From the NCBI GenBank assembly GCA_029706075.1, contig JAINUG010000214.1:880001-944000 (forward strand): a DNA stretch of 64,000 nt, given 5' to 3'. This DNA is from Aldrovandia affinis (Eukaryota; Chordata; Actinopteri; Notacanthiformes; Halosauridae). Position 1 is the stretch's first letter; each line of letters starts with the position of its first letter. A model generated the notes under the pieces. It did no database searches and was not told the DNA's origin. It saw only the letters and a list, made by a program, of their open reading frames with translations. Position numbers and translations under genes: made by a program. Positions 22,623-32,919 of this stretch are shown here, piece by piece.

Positions 22623-23316
22623 GGGGAAGAAAAGTTAGTGGGGTTTTTTAAACATGTAGACATGGTAATGCAGTTCATTCATGTATAGAAGCATAAACCG
22701 AATCGAGTGCTTGAAAAATGTAAGTAAATTAAATTACTAAAAGTCCCATTGTGTCATAAGTTCGATCTGCCAAAAAGATTTTAAAATCTGGCTGTAAAAC
22801 ATTGGGAGGAAGGTCACGTGTAATGCCATCGCAGCATTCTAACATTGTCTCCGTGACATTATTAAGGGATGGCATTCAATCTCCATCTTGTTTTTGTCCT
22901 TGACTTTGAGCAACAGGGTTTAAGCAAGTCTTACACTCTGTCGTTTTTCACAGCATTTTTACAGTAACTTTAAAATCCCGCCAAACTCCATGATGGTGTG
23001 TTAGAATTGGGGGAGGGGGGTTAGCGGAGATACGATCAGGATTTGATCTCCCTCTGCAGGGCTTTTATCCAGACCCGGTCACGCTTGGCACCGTGTCACA
23101 GACTGAGGTAGGTGCTGTGGTGGTCTGTGACAGGAACCAGGGCTGTGCTAAAAAGGGCTCACACTAAAGACTCCGCTGATCCAGGAGCAAACCCCCAGGT
23201 CCTGTGTCCGAGAGGAGAAACGATTACTGAGAAATGGTGGAAAAGACATAAAGCACTCCCTTTATAGATGTGGTGATGGTGGACCTTTGGCTTTCTCTCA
23301 TGGCTGAACTATTCTA
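22623..23316. other. no gene recognised
   Basis: Unique sequence between the LINE tail and the 48-bp minisatellite. Nothing could be supported. Confidence 0.55.
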
Positions 23317-24545
23317 GTGTGTGGATGAGCCCCACAGTCTGCATCCTGATAAGACACTGTTCTAGTGTGTGGATGAGCCCCACGGTCTGCATCCTGTTAA
23401 GGCACTGTTCCAGTGTGTGGATGAGCCACACGGTCTGCATGCTGTTAAGGCACTGTTCTAGTGTGTGGATGAGCCCCACGGTCTGCATCCTGTTAAGACA
23501 CTGTTCTAGTGTGTGAATGAGCCACACGGTCTTCATCCTGTTAAGGCACTGTTCCAGTGTGTGGATGAGCCCCACGGTCAGCTTCCTGTTAAGACACTGT
23601 TCTAGTGTGTGGATCAGCCCCATGGTCTACATCCTGTTAAGACACTGTTCCAGTGTGTGGATGAGCCCCACGGTCAGCTTCCTGTTAAGACACTGTTCTA
23701 GTGTGTGGATCAGCCCCATGGTCTACATCCTGTTAAGACACTGTTCTAGTGTGTGTGTGGATGAGCCCCACGGTCTGCATCCTGTTAAGACACTGTTCTA
23801 GTGTGTGGATGAGCCCCACGGTCTGCATCCTGTTAAGACACTGTTCTAGTGTGTGGATGAGACCCGCGGTCTGCATCCTGTTAAGACACTGTTCTAGTGT
23901 GTGGATGAGACCCGCGGTCTGCATCCTGTTAAGGCACTGTTCTAGTGTGTGGATGAGCCCCACGGTCTGCATGCTGTTAAGGCACTGTTCTAGTGTGTGG
24001 ATGAGCCCCACGGTCTGCATCCTGTTAAGACACTGTTCTAGTGTGTGAATGAGCCACACGGTCTTCATCCTGTTAAGGCACTGTTCCAGTGTGTGGATGA
24101 GCCCCACGGTCAGCTTCCTGTTAAGACACTGTTCTAGTGTGTGGATCAGCCCCATGGTCTACATCCTGTTAAGACACTGTTCCAGTGTGTGGATGAGCCC
24201 CACGGTCAGCTTCCTGTTAAGACACTGTTCTAGTGTGTGGATCAGCCCCATGGTCTACATCCTGTTAAGACACTGTTCTAGTGTGTGTGGATGAGCCCCA
24301 CGGTCTGCATCCTGTTAAGACACTGTTCTAGTGTGTGGATGAGCCCCACGGTCTGCATCCTGTTAAGACACTGTTCTAGTGTGTGGATGAGACCCGCGGT
24401 CTGCATCCTGTTAAGGCACTGTTCTAGTGTGTGGATGAGCCCCACGGTCTGCATCCTGTTATGGCACTGTTCTAGAGTGTGGATGAGCCCCACGGTCTGC
24501 ATCCTGTTAAGGCACTGTTCTAGTGTGTGGATGAGCCCCACGGTC
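23317..24545. repeat. minisatellite, 48-bp unit, about 25 copies, higher-order structure
   Basis: The unit reads gttctagtgtgtggatgagc / cccacggtctgcatcctgtt / aagacact. Because 48 is a multiple of three, both strands stay open for long distances, but the frames are only the repeat. A block from about 23517 to 23750, with private variants (cacacggtcttc, cacggtcagcttcc, catggtctacatcc), recurs about 532 bp later at 24049-24285. A GT slippage of 2-4 bp marks the block end in each case. Confidence 0.97.
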
Positions 24546-25837
24546 TGTACCCATTTTATACTGAATCAACAATTTGAGCACATATTTCTACACAGTAAAC
24601 ACATTTACGTTTTAGGCACAATTTAATTGACAATAAAGCTTCTTTAAAATGTGGAATTTAAAATTATTTACTTTTTAAACTTATTTTCTATGTGATTGGT
24701 TCACCTTTAATCAAGCATAAGCATAAACATAAGCATAGCCAGCTGTGCTGATGTCATATGTAATGTTGGTGCAGTGTGTGATGCTTTATACAAAAATCTA
24801 TTACATATAAACAACAGACACATTCATGTTTATGTACATTTTAATGGTTAATAACAATATTTTATTAACCATTCATTTTTATTTAGATTTGGTTAATATA
24901 TATTTTTAAAATATTTTTAAAATAGTGAAACCTTTTCAGTAAGTTGTTTTGCACCCTATTGCATCACCTTAATGACAAGCAGGAGCGTAACCAATAGTGG
25001 ATGTTCTCCGCAACTGGCTGGAACTGGAAAGTAAAAAACATATTACTTTTTTTTTTTTTTTTTTTTAAAGCGGCAAAAATTTATGTAAATAAAGTGCTCG
25101 GGAAACTTGCCCTCAGAGCCTGGGGTTCTAATGAATATTATTTATTCATACGCTTGGCATGGACCTGTATCCAGGGCAACGGGTCAGCCAATTATACAGC
25201 TGGATGTGTGCTAAAGCGTTCGGGTTAAATACCCCGTTTAAGAGTACAACAGATTCCTCTCCCCCCGGGGGACTGGAGCCCACCGCCCCTGGGTTGCGGG
25301 CCCCGTTCCTTAAACGGCGGCGGAAAAGCCAGCGTTCAGCCCCGGCGCGTCAGGTGATAATGTCGTTCGCGCAATAAAGGAAGAAGAATGCATCGTTAAA
25401 AAAAAATGTGTTTCTTGAAAATCGCACCTATCAATAATTCACAACGAGGAAGCCCTGAGGCGTGTGATGTCTGATAAAGTCGTGCGTGGCGCCATATTTA
25501 TGACACTGCTCGACTGTGACCCTACAGCGACCTGTCTTCTGTTATTCTCTTCGACCGGGTAATCATTTTCCAGAAATATTAGTGCACCTGCTCTCAATTT
25601 TGCCTGTATCTCAGGCATCTCGGGCAGAACGTAGTGCCGGCGGTGTGTGTGAGGACACAGCCTTTCCACGATTGGCTGAGCAAACGGGGTTTGACTCTAA
25701 CCAGTCAGCGTTCAGCATCACACCGGGTCGCTGTCCTCGTACGGATACGCCCCGGTCTTTCGCGTGCTCGGTGACACACGGGGAAATAGAGAGAGAGGGC
25801 CAGCGTGTCGAGTGCTCGTACTAAGAAGTAAGAACGT
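24546..25837. other. no gene recognised; possible SINE-like remnant
   Basis: AT-rich to about 25075 with a poly-T run near 25050. 'taccccgtttaagagtacaa' near 25230 resembles the 'ttaagtaccttgctcaaggg' part of family D SINEs. The segment 25400-25800 is unique and moderately CpG-rich. Confidence 0.45.
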
Positions 25838-26062
25838 GGCAGCGGTGCAGCATAGTGCTTTGGGCACTGGTCTTGTAACGGAAAGGTTGCAGGTTCAATT
25901 CCCAAATCAGGCACTGGGGATGGACCCCGTTAGAGCAAGGTACCTAAACCTGAACTGCCTCTGTGAATTTCCAGCTGTATTAATGGAGAGTACGTGAAAA
26001 GAAATTGAAACTGTTGTAAGTCGCTCTGGATAAGAGTGTCTGCTAAATTCCTGTAATGTAAA
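25838..26062 (+). mobile_element. tRNA-headed SINE (family D), full-length copy
   Basis: The head 'gtgcagcatagtgctttggg' is followed by the B-box-like 'ggttgcaggttcaattccc', the body 'caaggtacctaaacctgaac' and the tail 'gtaagtcgctctggataaga' and 'tgctaaattcctgtaatgta'. The tail is shared with the LINE 3' ends at 2157 and 32628, consistent with mobilisation by that LINE. About 225 bp. Confidence 0.85.
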
Positions 26063-26483
26063 TGTTAAATAGAGATTACTGAACATTGATGTACCCTACA
26101 GCTAATACATTGACAGCAGGGTTTACTGAACACCGATATACGCTGCAGCACCCAAATGGCAAAAGGCTTACTGAGCATTAATGGACACTAAATTCTCACT
26201 ACAGCTTTCAATTGACAAAGGACTTACTGAACACTAATATACACTATAGCTCCTGACTGAGCTGATTTACTGAACACTACAGCTGCTAAATAAACCTCGT
26301 TCGCACAATAACCTCCTCCTTTTGCGCAAACATCCTATAAATATGTATGTGTGTATGGAAAATGACATATGAATCAATACAAGTATGAATCAAATCAGCA
26401 GGACTGAGGACCACACTGCAGCTTAGGCCCGGCGTGAGAGCTTAGCACTTTCAGCTGTTTATCTGCATGTCAACAGGACTTTA

Positions 26484-26740
26484 TGGACTTTATTCAATCC
26501 ATATTCGTCCTTAATATCATATACGTAATATATATGTGTGTATATAAATATATATATATATATATGCACGTGTTTGGGTTTTTCTGTTCCTTACAACCAC
26601 AGTCTGCTGGAGGGTTTAGCACTCGCCAAAATGTACCCGCCAAACTGTGTTTAAGAAGGAAAAAAGGTGTTTTTTTCATTGTAATCTTGCATTTCAGTCA
26701 AACTTAAGGACAAACGTTGACTGAATCCAGGCCTTATCTC
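26484..26740. mobile_element. MITE with GGATTCAATCA-type ends, copy 3
   Basis: The left end 'tattcaatccatattcgtcc' is the imperfect inverse of the right end 'ggacaaacgttgactgaatc'. A TA microsatellite lies in the interior. No coding sequence. Confidence 0.65.
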
Positions 26741-27850
26741 TTCGGACAGTGTGCAAATTGAATACGCTAATTACACAAATGGGTGAAGAAAATCTCCTGT
26801 AATGCTCTTTCCAGGAGAAAAGCATACGAAAGGCCTTGCTCATCAGGGAGGTGGGGGGGGGTTGGCTCATTTCTAAGGCGACAGCGGTAAGCGTTATTGA
26901 AAGATAGCGGGCCCGCATCACTGGTGACCTCATCGACAGCGCGACGTGGCGCCGTGTGTTTGTAACCTTTTGTCCGCCATCTCCCGCGTCCCCTTTTAGA
27001 CATCAGACTTTGCCGAGGCCCATTACGTCGTGTCGCGATTCGAGAAGGCCGGACAGAAAATAATTTGACGAATCGTTGACAAAAAGACTTTTTGTCTTGT
27101 TTGAGGGGAAGGGAGAAGTAATCCGTTTTCCCCGGTTAATTGCGTGAGACGATGGGATCAGCACTTTCGTGAGAGGGCTCCTGCAGGGAGCCAGACGGAG
27201 AGGGGACTTCCTGAAAAAACCGACGGCTGCACAGAAGACAGCCTATTGTAGCGGTAATCAGGTTCCCGGACGCAGAATTAGAGGAATTTTGACCTTGTAA
27301 ACAGTCTAATCTCAATTATGTGAAGGGCCCACAGTTTGTCATTGTGCGATTGTCCACATGGGTCGGCTGCTCTGGCCGGGAAGAGCATAAATAAAAGGAA
27401 TTTGGAAGACACAGGGGGAGGCTAATGCCCATGTTATGCAGAAGAGATTATTCAGTTTTAGGGCTGATGTGACCTCTCCTCTGATTTGAGTACCAGAGCT
27501 ATTCAGCTGACCTGGGTCAAATTCATCATTTAAATACTTTAAAGTTCCCCCTCCTGTTTGTTTGTTTGTTTGGTTGTCTTCAATGGTATATGATCTGTCG
27601 TCAAAAACATATCAGTAGTCCTCATGTGGGTTTTCAGCAAAATTATTTATTGCAGTATTTAAAAAATGACCCGGGTCTGCTGTGCGTGCTGGTTGCTGGG
27701 TCACTCTGTTCTGCGGCTCCCCTGATTGGCCCTCCGTGCTGGCCCTCTTAACAGGAAGCACAGGTAGGATTGGTTAGGCCGGTCTACCTGCCAGTCTACC
27801 TGCCTCTATAAAGTACAACTGCAGAGCTGTCAGTCATGCATCTCAGTCTC
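26741..27850. other. repeat-poor stretch, possibly regulatory
   Basis: No repeats are visible between 26860 and 27540 apart from a short (TTTG)n at about 27556. Bases 27290-27500 read as ordinary unique DNA with 'tttgaccttgtaaacagtct' and 'gagattattcagttttaggg'. No exon found. It is a candidate for a comparative test only. Confidence 0.35.
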
Positions 27851-28935
27851 TGTGTTAGAACACCTGGAGCACAGGTACAGGTCTATCTCTGTGTTAGAAC
27901 ACCTGGAGCACAGGTACAGGTCTATCTCTGTGTTAGAACACCTGGAGCACAGGTGCAGGTCTATCTCTGTGTTAGGACACCTGGAGCACAGGTGCAGGTC
28001 TATCTCTGTGTTAGAGCAGCTGGAGCACAGGTACAGGTCTATCTCTGTGTTAGGACACCTGGAGCACAGGTGCAGGTCTATCTCTGTGTTAGAACACCTG
28101 GAGCACAGGTACAGGTCTATCTCTGTGTTAGAGCAGCTGGAGCACAGGTGCAGGTCTATCTCTGTGTTAGAGCAGCTGGAGCACAGGTGCAGGTCTATCT
28201 CTGTGTTAGAGCAGCTGGAGCACAGGTACAGGTCTATCTCTGTGTTAGGACACCTGGAGCACAGGTGCAGGTCTATCTCTGTGTTACCTGGAACACCTGG
28301 AGCACAGGTACAGGTCTATCTCTGTGTTAGAGCAGCTGGAGCACAGGTGCAGGTCTATCTCTGTGTTAGAGCAGCTGGAGCACAGGTACAGGTCTATCTC
28401 TGTGTTAGGACACCTGGAGCACAGGTACAGGTCTATCTCTGTGTTAGAACACCTGGAGCACAGGTACAGGTCTATCTCTGTGTTAGAGCAGCTGGAGCAC
28501 AGGTACAGGTCTATCTCTGTGTTAGAACACCTGGAGCACAGGTGCAGGTCTATCTCTGTGTTAGGACACCTGGAGCACAGGTGCAGGTCTATCTCTGTGT
28601 TAGAACACCTGGAGCACAGGTACAGGTCTATCTCTGTGTTAGAACAGCTGGAGCACAGGTGCAGGTCTATCTCTGTGTTAGAACACCTGAGCACAGTGCA
28701 GGTCTATCTCTGTGTTAGAACACCTGGAGCACAGGTGCAGGTCTATCTCTGTGTTAGGACACCTGGAGCACAGGTGCAGGTCTATCTCTGTGTTAGAACA
28801 GCTGGAGCACAGGTACAGGTCTATCTCTGTGTTAGGACACCTGGAGCACAGGTACAGGTCTATCTCTGTGTTAGAACACCTGGAGCACAGGTGCAGGTCT
28901 ATCTCTGTGTTAGAACACCTGGAGCACAGGTACCG
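27850..28935. repeat. minisatellite, 39-bp unit, about 28 copies
   Basis: The unit reads gtctatctctgtgttagaac / acctggagcacaggtacag. Three positions vary between units: gaac/ggac/gagc before the first motif, CACCTG or CAGCTG, and CAGGTA or CAGGTG. Two irregular units break the phase, near 28285 (insertion of 'acctgg') and 28690 (two single-base deletions). Frames across it are repeat artefacts. Confidence 0.97.
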
Positions 28936-29425
28936 GTAGACACACAGGTACAGATCAGCATCAGCATCAAAGGCCTGGGCTGAGATTTCATCAAACTTCC
29001 TCTGCAATTCCGATTTAAAAGAAAAAAGAAAAGCAAAAAAAACAGAATAACAGGTGCTGTTTTTCTTTCTATTTTTTCCCTGCCGTGGGAAGAACAGGTG
29101 TTCCTACAACGTGTCATTTTGGGCAGGATGTGTCGTTTGTGATTGGAAAGGTCAGCCGCGGTTTTGATCCGGTCCGACCCCTGAATCACCTCATGCCTTT
29201 GAAATGATACAGAGACGACTCCTCGGGACCATGGGGGTGTGGCCCAATCATCCGTAATTACAGCCCCAGAGTGTGAGGCATTGTGGGCAATGCGGCGTTG
29301 GTGCTCGTTACATCAACCCTGAATGGAACAGCGTGAGGGGAAAAGGAGAGCTCTGCACACTGCACATTGAATGTGTCACCCCTCAACACTTATGTCCTGC
29401 CCATTTGCTTTAAAACCGTGTGAAA
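28936..29425. other. no gene recognised
   Basis: Unique sequence with an A-rich patch near 29020. Nothing could be supported. Confidence 0.55.
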
Positions 29426-29533
29426 AATGTGCATGTGTGTGCATACGCGTCCGCGTGTGTGTGTACGCGTACGTTTCTGTGTGTGTGTGTGTGTACATGT
29501 ACGTTTGTGTTTGTGTGTGTGTGTATGCATACG

Positions 29534-29593
<60 letters not shown>

Positions 29594-29600
29594 TACATTT

Positions 29601-29657
<57 letters not shown>

Positions 29658-29713
29658 TGTGTGTGCGTTTGTGTGTGCATGTGCATGTGTGTGTGCGTTT
29701 GTGTGTGCATGTG

Positions 29714-29765
<52 letters not shown>

Positions 29766-29822
29766 CGTGTGTGTGCGTTTGTGTGTGCATGTGCGTGTGT
29801 GCGTGCGTACATGGAGGTGTGT
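29426..29822. repeat. long interrupted GT tract
   Basis: About 400 bp of GT repeats broken by ATAC, GCAT and TTTGTGT steps. A 30-bp sub-unit (gtgcgtttgtgtgtgcatgt type) is duplicated near 29665, 29695 and 29770. Confidence 0.97.
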
Positions 29823-30984
29823 GTCTGGTACTTAATAATGTAATTATCCTCTCAGCATTTTCTGTGTTATTGAATTTGCTTTGCTAGCTGCTGAGACCAC
29901 AGATATGGTCAGAACTGACTACTTTTTTTTTAATTCATAAGTGAGAAGTCCAAAATTGAAATAAACGTAATAATAATAATAATAATAATTATTATAATTT
30001 TTTTTTTTTAAAGGACAGAGTTTAAACAAACCCCTACAAGCTAAAAGAAAGAAGAAGAAAAAACCTCACCTCACAGAGTTGCCAAATTGAGTGTGAAGTC
30101 CTCCTCATTTTATTGTGTAATTATTAGTGTCACGGCTATGATAATGGCATCTGTGCACATTCAGCGGTCTAATGGGCCTCTCTACTCCCCCACCCCCCAC
30201 CCCCTCACCACAAGACAATCAATTTCAACTGCTGGTGTGTGCCTTCCCCTCCACCTCAACCGTCAGGAAACAAGGCCCTTCTGGTGGTGTCACCCCCCCT
30301 TCCCCCCAAACGGTCACATCCCTGGCTGTATCAAGCATGTTTACAGATGGTCAACAATAGCTGGATCTCCATCCCTGGTCCCCCCAGAGAGACACGCCCC
30401 TCTTTCACATTTTCTATGGGGACAGATTTCCTTAATCAGCATCCTCATTAGAGCAAGCTGTTTGTCCTTGCAGATCCTGCTGCCTGGCGCCTCTTTCAAA
30501 CAGGAAGGGGTTCCTTTCACTGGCCTGTGGGGGGTGTTCGGGGGTTCAAATATAAACATGCATTTCCACTCAGCCAATGGCAGTCAAAGGGGGGGGGTCT
30601 CCCCTCCACCCAGAAGTAGCGTTTGCGTTTACGTCCCTGCGTTTGAATGTCGCACGGAAGGCGATTTGACGTGACTCGGAGAAGGTTCACTCGATTTGAA
30701 GGGGGCTTCAGATGGCCTGCGTTGAGCCCCTGCATCTTTTGAAAGTGAATGGTTTTGAGAAACGGTTGTAATGTGGGTTTAAACTGGTGTTGTTGGCGCG
30801 CTGTGAGTCTTGATCAATGTGTTTGGGGATCTCCATACAACCAGGTGCATCCAATTGAGTTGGCCTGGTTTAAAAAATATTTGTATTGTTCCTGTTATTA
30901 TATGATTTAACCATTATATTCAACATTATAATATCTACACACACATCACATTATTACATTACATAATACGATACTATTAGGACA
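29823..30984. other. no gene recognised
   Basis: Contains an (AAT)n run at about 29970-29988, a poly-T run near 30001 and a C-rich patch at 30187-30215. Frames at 30087-30735 on both strands show no recognised domain, signal peptide or splice context. Confidence 0.5.
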
Positions 30985-31045
30985 CAACGAGCCTAGATGG
31001 GCTGAACGGCCCATTCTCGTCATGATGTATTCTTATGTTCTTGTG

Positions 31046-31093
<48 letters not shown>

Positions 31094-31160
31094 GCGTGTG
31101 ACATGATGAGCCTAGATGAGCTGAACGGCCTGTTCTCATCATTATGTATTCTCATGTTCT
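30985..31160 (+). mobile_element. duplicated SINE-like 3' tail around a GTGC microsatellite
   Basis: 'gagcctagatgggctgaacg' with 'tgtattcttatgttcttg' is followed by a GT/GTGC microsatellite (31042-31094), then 'gagcctagatgagctgaacg' with 'tgtattctcatgttctta'. The phrase is familiar as a fish retroposon tail. The same tail stands on both sides of the microsatellite. Confidence 0.55.
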
Positions 31161-31162
31161 TA

Positions 31163-31222
31163 TTACATTACATGACAGGCATTTAGTAGATGCTCTTATC
31201 CAGAGCAACTTACACAATTAAC
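31163..31222 (-). mobile_element. LINE/SINE tail fragment
   Basis: Reverse tail 'tagatgctcttatccagagc' preceded by 'attacattacatgacaggca', the same order as at 32628 and 60768. Only the tail remains. Confidence 0.7.
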
Positions 31223-32348
31223 GTTTCGTTTGTTATTATTGTATGATAATAATATTAACGGCAAAAGTTAAGGATATGCCGCACAATTCATTGTTTTTAA
31301 AATAGTACTATTCTTCCCATAAATGAAAAGAGGGTACGTTGTATTTCTAAATGATTAGATTTTTGTAATATTTGAATATGCTAAGCCCTTACTGATTAAT
31401 TTAATTATCGGAAAACGTTATTTCTTTGTTTTAAACATCTTTAACGTGCATATTTTTGTACCATCAGCTTTCGTTGCAAGCACACTGAGTACATTTTACT
31501 TGAAAACCAATAAAAGGAATTGACTATATTGAATATCTATGCGTGTGTACTTTATGTTCAGGAGTGGCTTACAATATGGACTGAAACAGTTTTTCAGTTT
31601 CTCATTAGGTATAAAAAGATTCAATAAAATGTGTTCATAATTCTAAGCAAACACGTACTGCATATATGAGTGGTACTTGTATGGGGATATTCAATAATTT
31701 ACAAACATTTATATTCACCTTAAGAACAGACTGTAATTTAACACATCAAAAAAAGATATATATATATATACATACATACATACATACACACAAACACACA
31801 CATGCATGATATGAATATTTGAGTCAGTAACAGGTGGGGAGGTTGTGTCACAATCGCCAGCTGTCTCTTCTGCTTTTGTTCTGAAGGAGCAATGGTTAAG
31901 AGGGCAAAGGTCAAATACCACACTCAATTGTGTTGTTTTGGTTTTGAGTTTTGAAAGATGCCTCCTCTCTGTTGAAGTGTGATTGGCTGTTGGGCCAGGG
32001 CCGTTTGTGTTTGTGTTTGTGTTTGAGTGAGCCCAGTGACGCCCTGTCCGATTCAACGCTAGCTGGTTTTCGTGCAAGTGATCTCATCTGTCCGCTGGCT
32101 TCCTGTGATCTGTAATTAAAAGTTAAGACGGCGGGCTGACACGAGGTGTTGTCTTTCCTGACAGGGTGCTGTGCATTGTGTCATCCTCCAATCACAGCCG
32201 TGAACAGCAGCACTTCCGATTGGTTCGTGTAACCCGCTGGCTGTGGAGAGTTAATTTCCCTCTTTGGCTGTGTTTAGGCTGTGAAGACAGCATACAAACT
32301 GTGGCTAATGATGTGAAGACGGCTTGCACTTATTTCTGTATAAAGGTG

Positions 32349-32379
<31 letters not shown>

Positions 32380-32620
32380 AAACATCCATATAATTCATTT
32401 TGTTACTATTAAAATACCTTCGAGACACACAAACACATGTGAACACACACACACACACACACACACACAGTTAGCATCTCAGATATTCAGGACATTTGCA
32501 TTCCTTAAAAATCATTTCACACTGTATAGAAATTTTCCACATTGTCTGAAATTACATAATTGTGTTTTTCATCATTCAGAGTCAGTGGAAAAAACGACGG
32601 AGAGCAATTCCCTCTTGATT
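31223..32620. other. no gene recognised
   Basis: AT-rich sequence with a TA/CATA microsatellite at 31755-31800, a poly-T run at 32349-32374 and a CA run at 32442-32469. No exon is supported. Confidence 0.55.
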
Positions 32621-32919
32621 ACATTACATTACATTATAGGCATTTGGCAGACGCTCTTATCCAGAGCGACGTACAACAAAGTGTTAACCGTAGTCAAGAA
32701 CAGTTTAGCTGAAAGCCACCCTAGTGGGAAGTACAATTCCTGGGTGCTAGGAGCAACCACATAGTTAAACTAGGACCCTGTAGGTAAATCTGTAGCCACA
32801 ATTCAGAGGTAGCAGTAAAGCACTCAATGCAGGAAATAATGCCTAAGCCTAATACAATACATAAACAAGTAGACGTGTAAACTAAGTGACTATGTCCCTA
32901 AATTAACAAAACCGGACTA

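Noticed and set aside
23309..24626. Frames with HCSSVWMSPTVCILLR or GLIHTLEQCLNRMQTV repeats
   Set aside because: The 48-bp repeat is a multiple of three and keeps both strands open; no gene signals at either end.
23317..28935. CRISPR-like repeat arrays
   Set aside because: Units are contiguous without unique spacers, and the window is eukaryotic; they are minisatellites.
27836..28983. Frames up to 288 codons with VYLCVRTPGAQVQ repeats
   Set aside because: Artefact of the 39-bp minisatellite; frames break at the two irregular units.
29371..29887. Cysteine/valine-rich and histidine/threonine-rich frames
   Set aside because: They are GT/CA microsatellite translations.
30087..30735. 195-codon plus-strand frame and its opposite-strand partners
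   Set aside because: Proline/serine-rich, low similarity to anything I know, open on both strands, no splice or promoter context.
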